A stretch of DNA of 37,880 nucleotides from assembly GCA_019745415.1 (NCBI GenBank), contig JAIETF010000079.1, positions 1 through 37,880 of the forward strand. Direction: 5' to 3'. The stretch is from Candidatus Obscuribacterales bacterium. GTDB lineage: Bacteria > Cyanobacteriota > Vampirovibrionia > Obscuribacterales > Obscuribacteraceae. Within the stretch, counting starts at the first letter, position 1, and each line of letters opens with the position of its first letter. The notes below the pieces were generated by a model. The model saw only the letters and a program-made list of their open reading frames with translations. It had not been told where the DNA came from and did no database searches. Shown piece by piece: positions 24,786 to 33,978 of this stretch. Both the position numbers and the translations under genes were made by a program.

Positions 24786-27700
24786 CTATTTATGTTCGCC
24801 AATTAACTGAAAAGCGGCCCAATACCTTGGATTAGCCCGAATCTTTGTACCATCCTTGGCTGGAGGAAATTTCATATCCTTCTCCATAAAATTAACCGTC
24901 TTAAGTTGAGCTTCACGCAAAGCCGCCGCCTTGTCCTTTCCACTCAAGAAACTTTGATAGAAGGCGCTCATCTGAAACTCTGTCATCACATCGTCCACAT
25001 TCCAGAGACTTACAATGATGGAAGGAGTTCCAGCTAGAAGAAAAGCTCTAGAAAGTCCGGCAACCCCATCCCCGGTAATTCTTCCTCTACCGGTTTGACA
25101 GGCAGAAAGCGTGATTAATCTGGTCTTGAGAGGGGGAAGCTTGAGAATATCTCTCACGGTAAATAGACCATCATCATTGGAACTGCAAGCCAGAAGCACC
25201 GATGAATCCATAGGTCTGTCCTGGTCAATAAGTCCATGGGTGGCAAGGTGAATCACTTCCGATTTAGGGCCCAGCTCCCGCAAGTTAGTTCTAGAGGCAT
25301 CGGCACCAGTCTTCAGGACGGCGCCAGCACCAAAAAGCTCAGCTATCTTTTTCGCCTCTCGCTCACTATAAGGAAGGGGCGGAATCCCGAGATCGCTCCT
25401 CATAGTCGGGTTACCAAAAACCAACATACTGGCGGGTTTACCACTTTGAGATTGAGCCAGTTTATGGGTGCCTCTAAAGACACCAATCGCCGGTACGACA
25501 GCAAGAGTATGCGATTCTATGAAGAGGTTTCCCTTGCCGTCCGTCAATGCGGCAAAAGGGACATTATAGAGGGCTCCATGAGGAACAATGGTAACGACTC
25601 TTCCCGTTTCGGAAGGTAGAAATCCTTCAATCGGAGAAATTAGGAGCTTATGAAGTTCCTGCAAATTTCTCTGCCTGCGCTCATTGGAAGCCTGTAAGTC
25701 AGTCAATGACTGCGGTGGAGAAATAATGGAATCATATGTCTTTGCCACTAGAGTATTGAGGTCTCTAGATGTAATTGAGAGAGGCAGAGCAGTCTTCACC
25801 TGTCCGCCTTCCACAACAAAGACGAAGATAGTGTCACCGGCTGAATAATACTCAACTATTGTGCTGTCCGATTCGATAGCAAGTTGTTTCAACTCAGCCT
25901 TGTCCGGCGCCTTTGCAGAAGCTTCCGAGGTTATAGAATCGCCTTCCACTGCCTGAACCTTAGGAACAATTTCGACAGCTCGATCAGTAGTCCCCGCTTT
26001 TCTTGAGAACACGCCGATTTCAGTTAGTTTAAGGGGCTCTTCTGATTGCGATGTAGAAACAGTACTGAGTCCCTGTTTTCGACCTTCGAGCAGATCAAGA
26101 AAAGCCCTAGCTCTGCCTCTTTCAGCTATTTCTAGGGCTTCATCAAAGCGACCACTTTTGACCAGCAGGGTAACCAACGACTGAAAGCAAGCACCACGCA
26201 AGTCCAGTGTATACGTCTTTGAATCGTCTCTGGTATGTTTTGCCTTTTCCTTTTCAAACAAGCTAATCGCTTTGAAATAGTAAGTCTCGGCTTCTTTGAG
26301 ATTATTCAAAATTTGATTGGAAGCACCTAAACCATAGGTGCATTCCCATTGCAGGTCGATAATCCCAGAATCAGCGGCCAGTGGTTCAGCTTTCTTGAAA
26401 TAAGACTGAGCCTCTTGAGCCCACTGCAAAGCCTTCACATCATTTACTTGCTTCGCTGCTCTATTGGCTGCACCTGCCATATTCAGTAAGGTTAATCCAA
26501 GACCATTCAATGCTCTAATCTGGCCTTTGCGGTCGCTTACCTCTTCAAAATCACGAAGAGCGATCTTGAACTCATCCAATGCTCTGCCATAGCTATCTTC
26601 AAATCTATTGAGAAATTGAGCATGGTTAAAGTAGACATAACCAGCCAGTCTTTTGAACTCAAGTGAATTCTTCTGTTCTTGCCCAAGCTCCTTCATGGCA
26701 GTCTCAAGTTCGGCAAACTTCTTCTGATAAAGATCCAACTTACCAGAGTCGAGATAAAGACAAGCAAGACTATTCATAACCGCAAGAGACTTAAGCTGGT
26801 TACCTTGCAACTTGAACCTTTTAAAGGCTTGTTCGTAATACTCGCCGGCTGCCGAGTATTGCCCTAATTCTCTAAAGCACATAGCTATAGAATTCAGGGT
26901 CTCACCAGGCAGTTCTTTATCTTCTGCGGTCTGGCCAGACAATTTGCTGTTCAGCTCTAAAAAACGCTTGAGAGCCTTGTCTATAGCCCCCTCAAGATAG
27001 TAATCATAAGCCAGCTCGAACTGATTCTCAAAGACCAAACTAGTCTGAGAAAGACTCAAAGCCAACTTAGCAGAGTCACCATGAAAGCGCTGCGCCTCAG
27101 AGAAATTACCAATATCGGCATAGGCTGAACCCAGTCTAGACAGCACCAAGGCAAGACTATGCTTATCATCTTCTTGGTCAAAAATCTCATGTGCTTTGTT
27201 TAGCTCAAGCAGCGCTTCATTTGGACTACCGTAGGCAAGCAGATCGTTTGATAGATTGAGAAGAGCCTTGCCTTCTCTCAAGGTATCACCGCAATTGAGA
27301 AAAACTGCTGCCGACCTGCGGTAGGCGGTGATAGCGCCGGTGATATCACCTGCTAGCTCTTTTAATTCGGCAAGAGCAAGATTCACCTCACCGACGAGCG
27401 ACTCCTGATCATTGTCTCCTAGCAACTTAAGGGCGCTTTCAGCCTCAGAAATAGCCTCTTTCAGTTTGCCCTCGCTCTTGAGAATTTTTGAGATATTGAG
27501 GCGAGCCTGCGCTTCCAAGACATAATCGTTTGATTTAGCGGCGCAGTCTCTGCTCTTTTCAAAGTAACTGCGTGCATCTTCATAACGCCTAGCAAAGATA
27601 GCATTGGTACCTAGATTGGAATAAGTCAAAGCTTCCAACTTAAGAGAACCGGTCTCACGAGCAATATTCAGACACTCTCCATAAAACTTCTCGGCGGCAG

Positions 27701-28034
27701 CAAAGTCTTTCTTGAAGCCATAAACCATGGCGATAGCGCTAACATCCTTAAACACATCAGCTGGCTTGGCAATACTGCGGTCAATTGCAAGACACTCTTC
27801 AAGGTATGGCAGAGCATCGTCAAATCTCCTTTTCTCAGCCAGATATTGTCCGAGCTGATACAAAGACAAGCCGAGATCGCTCTTTTTGCCCGAACTTCTT
27901 AGCTTCTCCACCTTAGAGCGCAGCCCAACCTCCTCGTCTCCTTGGGCTAGAGAGATGTTGGTTGATAGACTCAGGGTGAAAGCGAGAAAAACTACAACTT
28001 TCCTTGAAAGTCCTACCACACGCGAAAAAAACAT
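24786..28034 (-). CDS. Exported TPR-CHAT protein (caspase-like cysteine protease domain)
   Basis: At 1082 residues this is the largest protein here. A signal peptide (ending about SLAQG, residue 32) directs it outside the cytoplasm. Roughly 35-640 is a long TPR array (units such as ALPYLEECLAIDRSI, ARSYFEKSRDCAAKS, AAGEYYEQAFKRFKL), and the C-terminal CHAT domain spans about 720-1080. The caspase-type dyad is present: H933 in HLATHG and C979 in LSACQTG, and the GAGGLSRAF-like (GVAGLSRAF) and SLWNVDD segments are also kept. CHAT proteases are usually activated through their TPR or partner domains. The ATG has AAGGAG 4-5 nt upstream. It lies 21 bp after the FecR-like gene. Substrate unknown; exported CHAT proteins are known from cyanobacteria but poorly characterised. 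Confidence 0.92.
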   Translation of the reverse strand: MFFSRVVGLSRKVVVFLAFTLSLSTNISLAQGDEEVGLRSKVEKLRSSGKKSDLGLSLYQLGQYLAEKRRFDDALPYLEECLAIDRSIAKPADVFKDVSAIAMVYGFKKDFAAAEKFYGECLNIARETGSLKLEALTYSNLGTNAIFARRYEDARSYFEKSRDCAAKSNDYVLEAQARLNISKILKSEGKLKEAISEAESALKLLGDNDQESLVGEVNLALAELKELAGDITGAITAYRRSAAVFLNCGDTLREGKALLNLSNDLLAYGSPNEALLELNKAHEIFDQEDDKHSLALVLSRLGSAYADIGNFSEAQRFHGDSAKLALSLSQTSLVFENQFELAYDYYLEGAIDKALKRFLELNSKLSGQTAEDKELPGETLNSIAMCFRELGQYSAAGEYYEQAFKRFKLQGNQLKSLAVMNSLACLYLDSGKLDLYQKKFAELETAMKELGQEQKNSLEFKRLAGYVYFNHAQFLNRFEDSYGRALDEFKIALRDFEEVSDRKGQIRALNGLGLTLLNMAGAANRAAKQVNDVKALQWAQEAQSYFKKAEPLAADSGIIDLQWECTYGLGASNQILNNLKEAETYYFKAISLFEKEKAKHTRDDSKTYTLDLRGACFQSLVTLLVKSGRFDEALEIAERGRARAFLDLLEGRKQGLSTVSTSQSEEPLKLTEIGVFSRKAGTTDRAVEIVPKVQAVEGDSITSEASAKAPDKAELKQLAIESDSTIVEYYSAGDTIFVFVVEGGQVKTALPLSITSRDLNTLVAKTYDSIISPPQSLTDLQASNERRQRNLQELHKLLISPIEGFLPSETGRVVTIVPHGALYNVPFAALTDGKGNLFIESHTLAVVPAIGVFRGTHKLAQSQSGKPASMLVFGNPTMRSDLGIPPLPYSEREAKKIAELFGAGAVLKTGADASRTNLRELGPKSEVIHLATHGLIDQDRPMDSSVLLACSSNDDGLFTVRDILKLPPLKTRLITLSACQTGRGRITGDGVAGLSRAFLLAGTPSIIVSLWNVDDVMTEFQMSAFYQSFLSGKDKAAALREAQLKTVNFMEKDMKFPPAKDGTKIRANPRYWAAFQLIGEHK

Positions 28035-28055
28035 GTTACTCCTTGAGGCTTGCAG

Positions 28056-29045
28056 CTAATTTGAGCCTAATTTCGGTCTAGTTTCAGAGCCGTGTTCTGA
28101 GCCGTGTTCAAAACCCTGGGCGCCATTCATGTAGTTTAGCACCGCTGCCATTTTGGCCAGGTCTCCAAGAATTCTTCTCTCCTTAACTCCACTTACTTTG
28201 GTTTGCAAATCTACTAACAGAGTCATTTTGTCGAGGGCCGATTCCAAGCTAAATTCACTCACAGCCATAAATTTGTCTTCCAGCAAAGAAAAATGGCGCC
28301 TCGCCACTCCATCATGCGGTCTTAGCTCAGAACGACTAAGAGCATGATCGGAGCTAACTAGTTCATGCCCAACTTTGAGAGCCAGAGCCCTAGGCTCATG
28401 CTTGACTGACTCAAAAGACTGACCATTTAGGCTGGCGCTCACTTCCGAGCCATGGATTCTGACCTTAATGCCTTCACCTAGACCTGATAGATTGAGCACC
28501 CTTAAGATACCGTCTTCATACCGTACAATCACCTCGGCATCTGAGTCTATTGAGATATCTCCACGTGGCGTGGTCACTATGGCCAAATGAGCCGGGCGGC
28601 GCACACTGACCAAAATAGTTCCTTCACTGAGGTGAATCGAAGCTGGTTGCGGTCTATCGTACTGAGTACCGGGCAGATGCTTGACCATGATTCCATCTTC
28701 GCTTTCAGCACGCGGATCTTTGAAATTGAAGTCAGTCTTTTTGACAGCATTGGCAGGATTAAGAATTGGCGCAGATACACCAAGTGGAGAAACCATCGAG
28801 GCATTAGTGTAATCGGTGGGCACCAGCGGTAAAGTGAAGTCGGTACGGGGTGGCGGCAAAACAGGAAATATAGGAAAGACTGGCTGGGTCTGAACTGGCA
28901 CTATTGGAACGACAGGTGCACTGACCACCGGCGGAGGAGAAGAAGGAAATGAGGGACTGACAGACTGGGACAGAGCCGCTCTGGGAGCGCCAAAGATTGC
29001 AAGCAGATATATGATTACTGAAACAGTTGTGAGTTTGCTTTGCAT
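28056..29045 (-). CDS. Exported FecR-like protein with proline-rich region
   Basis: About 329 residues from the ATG at 29045, which has GGGTG 5 nt upstream; a TTG at 29057 is an alternative. A signal peptide (hydrophobic VSVIIYLLAIF, cut near ALS) is followed by a Pro/Val-rich stretch (about 30-75) that may cross or bind the cell wall. A beta-rich segment (TILVSVRRPAHLAIVTTPRGDISIDSDAEVIVRY, about 145-180) recalls the FecR fold, in which a regulatory beta-solenoid domain controls a sigma pathway. The C-terminal 110 residues are helical and end in a small HGSE repeat. The FecR match is by look only. It sits between the zinc-ribbon kinase gene (gap of about 60 bp) and the CHAT gene. Confidence 0.7.
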   Translation of the reverse strand: MQSKLTTVSVIIYLLAIFGAPRAALSQSVSPSFPSSPPPVVSAPVVPIVPVQTQPVFPIFPVLPPPRTDFTLPLVPTDYTNASMVSPLGVSAPILNPANAVKKTDFNFKDPRAESEDGIMVKHLPGTQYDRPQPASIHLSEGTILVSVRRPAHLAIVTTPRGDISIDSDAEVIVRYEDGILRVLNLSGLGEGIKVRIHGSEVSASLNGQSFESVKHEPRALALKVGHELVSSDHALSRSELRPHDGVARRHFSLLEDKFMAVSEFSLESALDKMTLLVDLQTKVSGVKERRILGDLAKMAAVLNYMNGAQGFEHGSEHGSETRPKLGSN

Positions 29046-29104
29046 AACTGCACCCAATTTTTAAGGTAGCTCTATCTACCAGTCTATCGTCAGAATTAGT
29101 CGGA

Positions 29105-30361
29105 TCAGTTCTTCTTCAAAAGGACTGTGTTGAGAGCCTGCTCTACATCTAATCTCAATTCGGTCGCTGTTTGATACCTATCATCAGGTTCCTTCTTAAG
29201 CAACTTGGAAATAATCGGTTCAAAGGGATTACCTACCTCAAGGATATCCGGGCGCACTGAAGAAATCGGGGGCGCATCCTCAAGTAAATGCTTCATCAAG
29301 ATCGATTCTGCCGATTCACCCTCGAAGGGAACTTTGCCGGTGAGCATCTCAAACATCATAATGCCGATGGCATAAAGATCTGTTCTGATATCAATTGGAC
29401 GATCTTTCAACTGCTCGGGGGCAATATATTCCGGCGTTCCGACCATTCTTCCGGTCTTGGTAAGACGCTTGCTGCCGTGCACTAAGTTAGAGATACCGAA
29501 ATCTACAATCTTTACCCAGTCAGGGCGATCCGACTTATGTTGCAACAAGACATTATCCGGCTTCAGATCCCTATGGATAATTCCCATACTATGGGCTTCT
29601 TGCAAGCCTCGACACATTTGAACGATGATATTACCAGTAGTGGCATATGGTAAAGCCCCCTGACTATGAATCTTGTCGGCCAGCGCTTCACCTTTAATAT
29701 ATTCCATAACCAAATATGGTTCTTTGCCTCCAATAGAACCCACATCGTACACAGAAACAATATTTGGATGATTGAGCTTAGCCGTAAGTTTGCATTCACG
29801 CTCAAATCTCTCAATCGAGTTCTTATTGCTCAAAAGCCAGCCTTGCATGACCTTGATAACAACAGTACGCTCCATCTGCACATGGTTGGCCTTATAGACT
29901 ACCGCCATACCGCCTTCACCAAGCACGTTCTGAATCAGATACTTTCCATCGATAGTCTTGCCAATTAAGGCAGAATACGGACCGTCGGCCTCTTCATCGT
30001 CATCGAAATCCCCTGGTCCGGCGGTCAACTCAGCCGGCTGAGAATATTTACTTACATCCAGAGTATCGCCGCCAAGTTCCGCCGCGGTCGGGCTAACGGA
30101 TCTAGCTGAGGCAGGTAAGGCTTCCGGAGTGGTCGTAATCTTTACAGGCTGACCCTTCAAAACTTCCAAGGAACTTCTATCAAAGGCGCAAAAATTGGCA
30201 TAGCCCGGAAAAAACCTTCCACAGACATTACAAATTTTTCGAACATCTCCGCCGGTGCGAGCCAAAGCTAAATCAGTGCCGTCATAGCCGCAAAATTTGG
30301 CAGCGCGAGGCAACTGCTTGCCGCAAGTGGGACAGACTACAAAGGCACCGTCCTGACTCAT
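29105..30361 (-). CDS. Cytosolic Ser/Thr protein kinase with N-terminal double zinc ribbon
   Basis: 418 residues. Two zinc-binding ribbons open the protein (C10-x2-C13 with C24; C44-x2-C47 with C58; the fourth ligand of each is probably Asp or nearby, as in CGYDG and CAFDR). A flexible acidic linker follows (75-130), then a complete Hanks-type kinase domain (138-410): GEGGMA loop, K170 in VIKVM, HRDLKPDN with D265, DFG at 287-289, GTPEYIAPEQ. There is no membrane helix, unlike the two LRR kinases at 8-12 kb. Its ATG overlaps the TAA of the preceding zinc-ribbon gene (TAATG), so the two are translationally coupled. It probably relays a signal from that membrane protein; substrates may include neighbours in the run. 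Confidence 0.94.
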   Translation of the reverse strand: MSQDGAFVVCPTCGKQLPRAAKFCGYDGTDLALARTGGDVRKICNVCGRFFPGYANFCAFDRSSLEVLKGQPVKITTTPEALPASARSVSPTAAELGGDTLDVSKYSQPAELTAGPGDFDDDEEADGPYSALIGKTIDGKYLIQNVLGEGGMAVVYKANHVQMERTVVIKVMQGWLLSNKNSIERFERECKLTAKLNHPNIVSVYDVGSIGGKEPYLVMEYIKGEALADKIHSQGALPYATTGNIIVQMCRGLQEAHSMGIIHRDLKPDNVLLQHKSDRPDWVKIVDFGISNLVHGSKRLTKTGRMVGTPEYIAPEQLKDRPIDIRTDLYAIGIMMFEMLTGKVPFEGESAESILMKHLLEDAPPISSVRPDILEVGNPFEPIISKLLKKEPDDRYQTATELRLDVEQALNTVLLKKN

Positions 30362-31119
30362 TACTTACCTCCGGGAATGCCGGGTAAAAGAGGCAGAGAA
30401 ATTGGTTTATCAAGGCCGAGGCAGTTGAGCCTATCCTTAGCCAGTTCAATCTTTTGCAAAAGAGTGCGGCAGCCAGGAGCACTAAGGCGCAATCGATATG
30501 CAGGCAAGGACAAATTAGTTGAATAAAAGACGCCTCGTTTTGAAGTCTGACCGGCGACATATTCCTTTCGATCTATTGACTCTAATAGCACCCCTGCATT
30601 TGCTTTATCAGAAAAGATGAGCAGCCCCTGGCTTGGAATCTGGCTTGTAAGATAGACGTGGCTGAGAAGAGTTGAACCCAAAAGAAAAGGCATTGCCAAG
30701 CCCGACACCAAGCCAAGAATTATGAAAAGGTCAGGACGGGGAGTTGCCTTAGCCGGAACTGGCAGAGCCGGCAAAGCCACTTGAGATTGACGAGGAGAGA
30801 CGGCACTTGCAAGCGAAGAGGGCGATGATGGCGTCGAAAGCGAATTCAGGTCGTCGTTAAACTTCGCCAGAGCCTCGGCTGAGGTCTTGCGAGTTTGAAA
30901 TATCTCAATGTCGGAGCCGCAAAATACGCAATATCTGTTATTGAGTTCATCGGAGCGCCCGCAAGAACTGCAAGATCTCTTCTTAACTCCTCGGGCCTGC
31001 CTGAGAGCTTCCACGGAGGAAGAAAGGACCTTGCCGCACTGGGCGCAGAAGGACATGTCGGAGCTATTTACCGCCCCACAACTCTTACAATCTACCGATG
31101 TTGCCGCACCCGCTTGCAT
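30361..31119 (-). CDS. Double zinc-ribbon membrane protein with PEGA-like outer domain
   Basis: 252 residues. Two four-cysteine zinc ribbons lie at C11/C14/C25/C28 and C50/C53/C64/C67. A Ser/Pro/Ala linker follows, then one membrane helix (about 130-156) and a 95-residue beta-rich C-terminal domain (GLLIFSDKANAGVLLES, YRLRLSAPGC) like PEGA-type surface domains. The ribbons should be cytosolic and the beta domain outside. Together with the coupled kinase (TAATG overlap), the sensible reading is a membrane partner whose inner ribbons meet the kinase ribbons; this is inference. It shares its plan with the 200-aa protein at 1628-2230. A Cys in the outer domain (GCRTLL) could form a disulfide with the Cys of DRLNCLG. 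Confidence 0.8.
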   Translation of the reverse strand: MQAGAATSVDCKSCGAVNSSDMSFCAQCGKVLSSSVEALRQARGVKKRSCSSCGRSDELNNRYCVFCGSDIEIFQTRKTSAEALAKFNDDLNSLSTPSSPSSLASAVSPRQSQVALPALPVPAKATPRPDLFIILGLVSGLAMPFLLGSTLLSHVYLTSQIPSQGLLIFSDKANAGVLLESIDRKEYVAGQTSKRGVFYSTNLSLPAYRLRLSAPGCRTLLQKIELAKDRLNCLGLDKPISLPLLPGIPGGK

Positions 31120-31176
31120 GAGCCGATTGTACCCAATTGGAGGCTAGGAGGGCAACATTGTCGAGAGCATAAAACC

Positions 31177-32448
31177 TCAATCAAGCACTTCAAGGTCGGC
31201 TACAAGGTCCTTGGTTGACTCGGCCAGGTTGGCAACCTCAAGAAGACCAAGAGCTTCATTGATGGCATCGACACCACTTTCTGATGAGCTATGAGTAGCA
31301 TAGGCAGGCTTGAGTGAAAGTTGCTGGAAGGCCATGCCAATCTCTTCAACTGAAGCATTAACAAAACCTTGGAACACTTCACCGCGACTTTTCTTGATAA
31401 CCGAAGCCAAATCAACTGCTACTTGATTGGAAACCATTTGCTTAACTGCTTCCATACTTGAGACACCTTTGATTATCTTCTCTATGAGCTGATTGGCTCT
31501 AACCGGAACAGCTTTACCCTTTAGTTCAAGGGAAAGGGCCTCGTTCAAAAGTGTAGACTTGAAGTAAGGAGAAGCAATTTGTCCCCCACAGATGGCTCCA
31601 GTTTTCTCCACTACCAAACGCAGGTCTTCTCTAGAAAAGCCTTCAAAACGCGCTTTCAGCCTATCTACAATCTTATCTACCCTCTCATTCCAAACTGCCG
31701 CATCCTGAAGAACCTGCTTCAGCTGCCTTGCAGAGAGAATCCGAAACTCATCCAACATGGCACAAGTTTGCTCCGACCAGGAAGAACAAATGAAAGAAAA
31801 AATCTGCTTACGACGCGCCGAAATAAGTTTCTCTGAACCACTAAGCAGTTCCTGTATATCTGCTTTAGGATCAGTCAAACGACTGGTTTGAGGCAATTTG
31901 ACTATTGGCTTGGCCAATAGCTCCACTAAGCAAGCGGAAAAATCGAAGGGAGCCTCGGGCTTCAACTCATTGAAGGCATAAGCAACCCGGTCATCTTGAG
32001 ATGACCGACAGGCTTCTTCGGTCTTCATCCAAACTCCGGCACCAATAAAACCTAGCACCTGCCCTCTGAATTGAATATCGTTAGTCAGATCCACCACCAT
32101 TGTGCCAAGACTGAGATACTGAGATCCAATCAAAGCCCTATCAATGGTCACTTTGCCTTCGGCATCCAAAGCCCGAACATCAAGCCGATGCCCGTTGACA
32201 ACAATATCGCTGACCCCTAATGCGGCGCAAAGATTAGTTGAATTGCACATCGCCGCAGCATCATCTATTAAGATGTCCAACTCAGGATCTAAAGAGTAGA
32301 CTAGATTCTCAACAACCAATCTAGCCAATTCATCGTTAAAAGCCCGGCCCGAAGCAATCTTCTGGGTCATTCTCACCAGTTCGGGACTGAGCGATACAAC
32401 CCCCTTAGAGGGATCGCTGGCTAGGTCCAGATTTGACAGGTTATTCAT
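31177..32448 (-). CDS. Unrecognised 423-aa protein in the regulatory run
   Basis: No signal peptide or membrane helix is seen, so it is probably cytosolic. Residues 1-60 are helical; 60-150 look beta-rich (DIVVNGHRLDVRAL, YLSLGTMVVDL, QVLGFIGAGVW); 160-423 are mostly helical with many Leu, Glu and Lys. The ATG has AGGAG with ideal 6-nt spacing, so the start is firm. It follows the sigma-like HhH gene by 66 bp on the same strand. Its place next to a sigma-like gene recalls the DUF1822 proteins that accompany sigma factors and CHAT genes in cyanobacteria, and the central beta region has a loosely similar look, but I cannot confirm that family. Confidence 0.75.
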   Translation of the reverse strand: MNNLSNLDLASDPSKGVVSLSPELVRMTQKIASGRAFNDELARLVVENLVYSLDPELDILIDDAAAMCNSTNLCAALGVSDIVVNGHRLDVRALDAEGKVTIDRALIGSQYLSLGTMVVDLTNDIQFRGQVLGFIGAGVWMKTEEACRSSQDDRVAYAFNELKPEAPFDFSACLVELLAKPIVKLPQTSRLTDPKADIQELLSGSEKLISARRKQIFSFICSSWSEQTCAMLDEFRILSARQLKQVLQDAAVWNERVDKIVDRLKARFEGFSREDLRLVVEKTGAICGGQIASPYFKSTLLNEALSLELKGKAVPVRANQLIEKIIKGVSSMEAVKQMVSNQVAVDLASVIKKSRGEVFQGFVNASVEEIGMAFQQLSLKPAYATHSSSESGVDAINEALGLLEVANLAESTKDLVADLEVLD

Positions 32449-32514
32449 GGGAGGCTCCTAGTTATATGGAGGTCGCACTATCTTGTGGCAATCTCAACGG
32501 CAAGCTCGAAAAAA

Positions 32515-33966
32515 TTAGTGGGGAAAAAGTGCAAGACATGATCTTTGCCTGATTATTTGCCAAACTTGGGACTCCGGAGTGAGGTACTCTTCAAGTTCGC
32601 CCCAGGTTGTGAATGGACGTCCTCTTAAAATCTTTTCACTGACAAATCTTGGCAAGCCAAGTGCAAGAAGACCTTCTAAATCGCAGGAATTGAGATCTAG
32701 TCGTTTCTCGCCCTCTTTACTCTGGGCGCGAACAGTACAGCCTCTACGTACTAGAGAGTCAGCCAGATCGGCGGCAATTTTCACCTTTTCAGTGAGGTCT
32801 TCAAAGCTGGAAAAGGGTCTAAGCGTTGTCAGTTTCTGGGCTAGATCTTTTTGAACCCCAAGGATATCGATCATATCTCTCGTGGTGCAACTATTTATAT
32901 CTACAGGCACAAAGGCAGCCACTGCTCCATTTCGACGAATCTCTTCCAATCTTCCTGACTTTTGCAGCACTGATGTACTTAACTCATCGAGAGTCTTATA
33001 TTGCCTACCAGCCACCAGCCTGTCTACCTCACCCTCGGTCAATCCAAGTTGATGAGTCAATTCTCGGCGAGAGGCAGTGTTTACGTTGATATCAGCCTGC
33101 CAACACTCGGCGACGCTGGGCATGCGGGTCCTGATTCGATGGCGAATCATATCCAGACCTTTATCAAGCAGAACCTGACAGCGGGCTATTTTTCTCGCTT
33201 GTGTCTCGCCAGGCAAAGAGAGAATTTCGCAAACTTCTCTCATAGTCAGTTCTCTGCCAGCGGCAGACTTGTCGGTCAATGCCAAGCCGAACATCATATC
33301 GACAACGACCAAGGGCTCATGATTGACTGACTTATCCGCAAGCATTTCTTTCAACACCGTTCTCAGCTCATTGAGTTGTTCAACTTGTTCGGCTGAAAGA
33401 GCCCGATTCTCCGGTGCATACTTGACGTCATCAGCGGTGCAGTGCCGAGGGTCCTCCTGCTCAGGATCTAGATTGAGATCCTGCAGAGTTTCTTTCTCCC
33501 ACTGCCATTCCTCTTTAATATAGTCGACTGCGGCATTGTGCACAGAGCGCTGGACATAAGCTGGAAGAAGCACTTTGAACCCATCTTCATTGCGCTGGTC
33601 CAAGTGCCTGCGTAGAACCCCTTCCATTTTGCTAGAAAGCTCAGCAGCCAACGACAGAGCTTGTGCCTTCTGGAATTCATTATCATGACGCCTCTGAGAC
33701 CAGAAGCGCTTTAAGCTCTGGTTGGATGAAAGCATCTTGGAAAGCATCGGCTGATAGTACTCATCTTTGATTATCCGCACCAATTGCGGAGAGTCATTGG
33801 ATAAAGCCAAGCATTTCAGGAAGATAGAACGGGCGCCAAGCCTATCAAATAACTGATAAGCGCTGACATTTGCCCCGCCGGAATCAGCAATCAAGCTGTC
33901 ATAGATTGGCTTCCAATCTGGAGCCAGAGCTAATATTTCTGCAACAATGGTGCGGCTGGTAAGCAT
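32515..33966 (-). CDS. Sigma-like protein fused to three ComEA-type helix-hairpin-helix units
   Basis: 483 residues. The first 280 are helical. LLPAYVQRSVHNAAVDYIKEE (about 133-152) recalls a sigma region 2 helix, and RELTMREVCEILSLPGET (238-255), followed by QVLLDKGLDMIRHRI, recalls region 4 helix-turn-helix DNA-binding and the helix after it. Three ComEA-type HhH units follow, each starting with DxNxxx: about 292-331 (DINVNTASRREL), 356-393 (VDINSCTTRDM) and 423-460 (LDLNSCDLEGL). HhH units bind DNA backbone or proteins. The ATG start is plain, with only a weak SD, but it follows the three-helix membrane protein by 12 bp, so coupling is likely. Sigma similarity is by eye and could be a diverged, non-sigma regulator. 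Confidence 0.8.
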   Translation of the reverse strand: MLTSRTIVAEILALAPDWKPIYDSLIADSGGANVSAYQLFDRLGARSIFLKCLALSNDSPQLVRIIKDEYYQPMLSKMLSSNQSLKRFWSQRRHDNEFQKAQALSLAAELSSKMEGVLRRHLDQRNEDGFKVLLPAYVQRSVHNAAVDYIKEEWQWEKETLQDLNLDPEQEDPRHCTADDVKYAPENRALSAEQVEQLNELRTVLKEMLADKSVNHEPLVVVDMMFGLALTDKSAAGRELTMREVCEILSLPGETQARKIARCQVLLDKGLDMIRHRIRTRMPSVAECWQADINVNTASRRELTHQLGLTEGEVDRLVAGRQYKTLDELSTSVLQKSGRLEEIRRNGAVAAFVPVDINSCTTRDMIDILGVQKDLAQKLTTLRPFSSFEDLTEKVKIAADLADSLVRRGCTVRAQSKEGEKRLDLNSCDLEGLLALGLPRFVSEKILRGRPFTTWGELEEYLTPESQVWQIIRQRSCLALFPH

Positions 33967-33978
33967 TGAATATTGTCT

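Noticed and set aside
25236..25619. 127-codon plus-strand frame within the CHAT domain
   Set aside because: Lies opposite the catalytic region of the CHAT gene; no domain or start signal.
28082..28112. Short direct repeat (GAGCCGTGTTC twice) in the FecR-like gene
   Set aside because: Only two copies, encodes a small HGSE duplication near the C-terminus; too slight to be a separate element.
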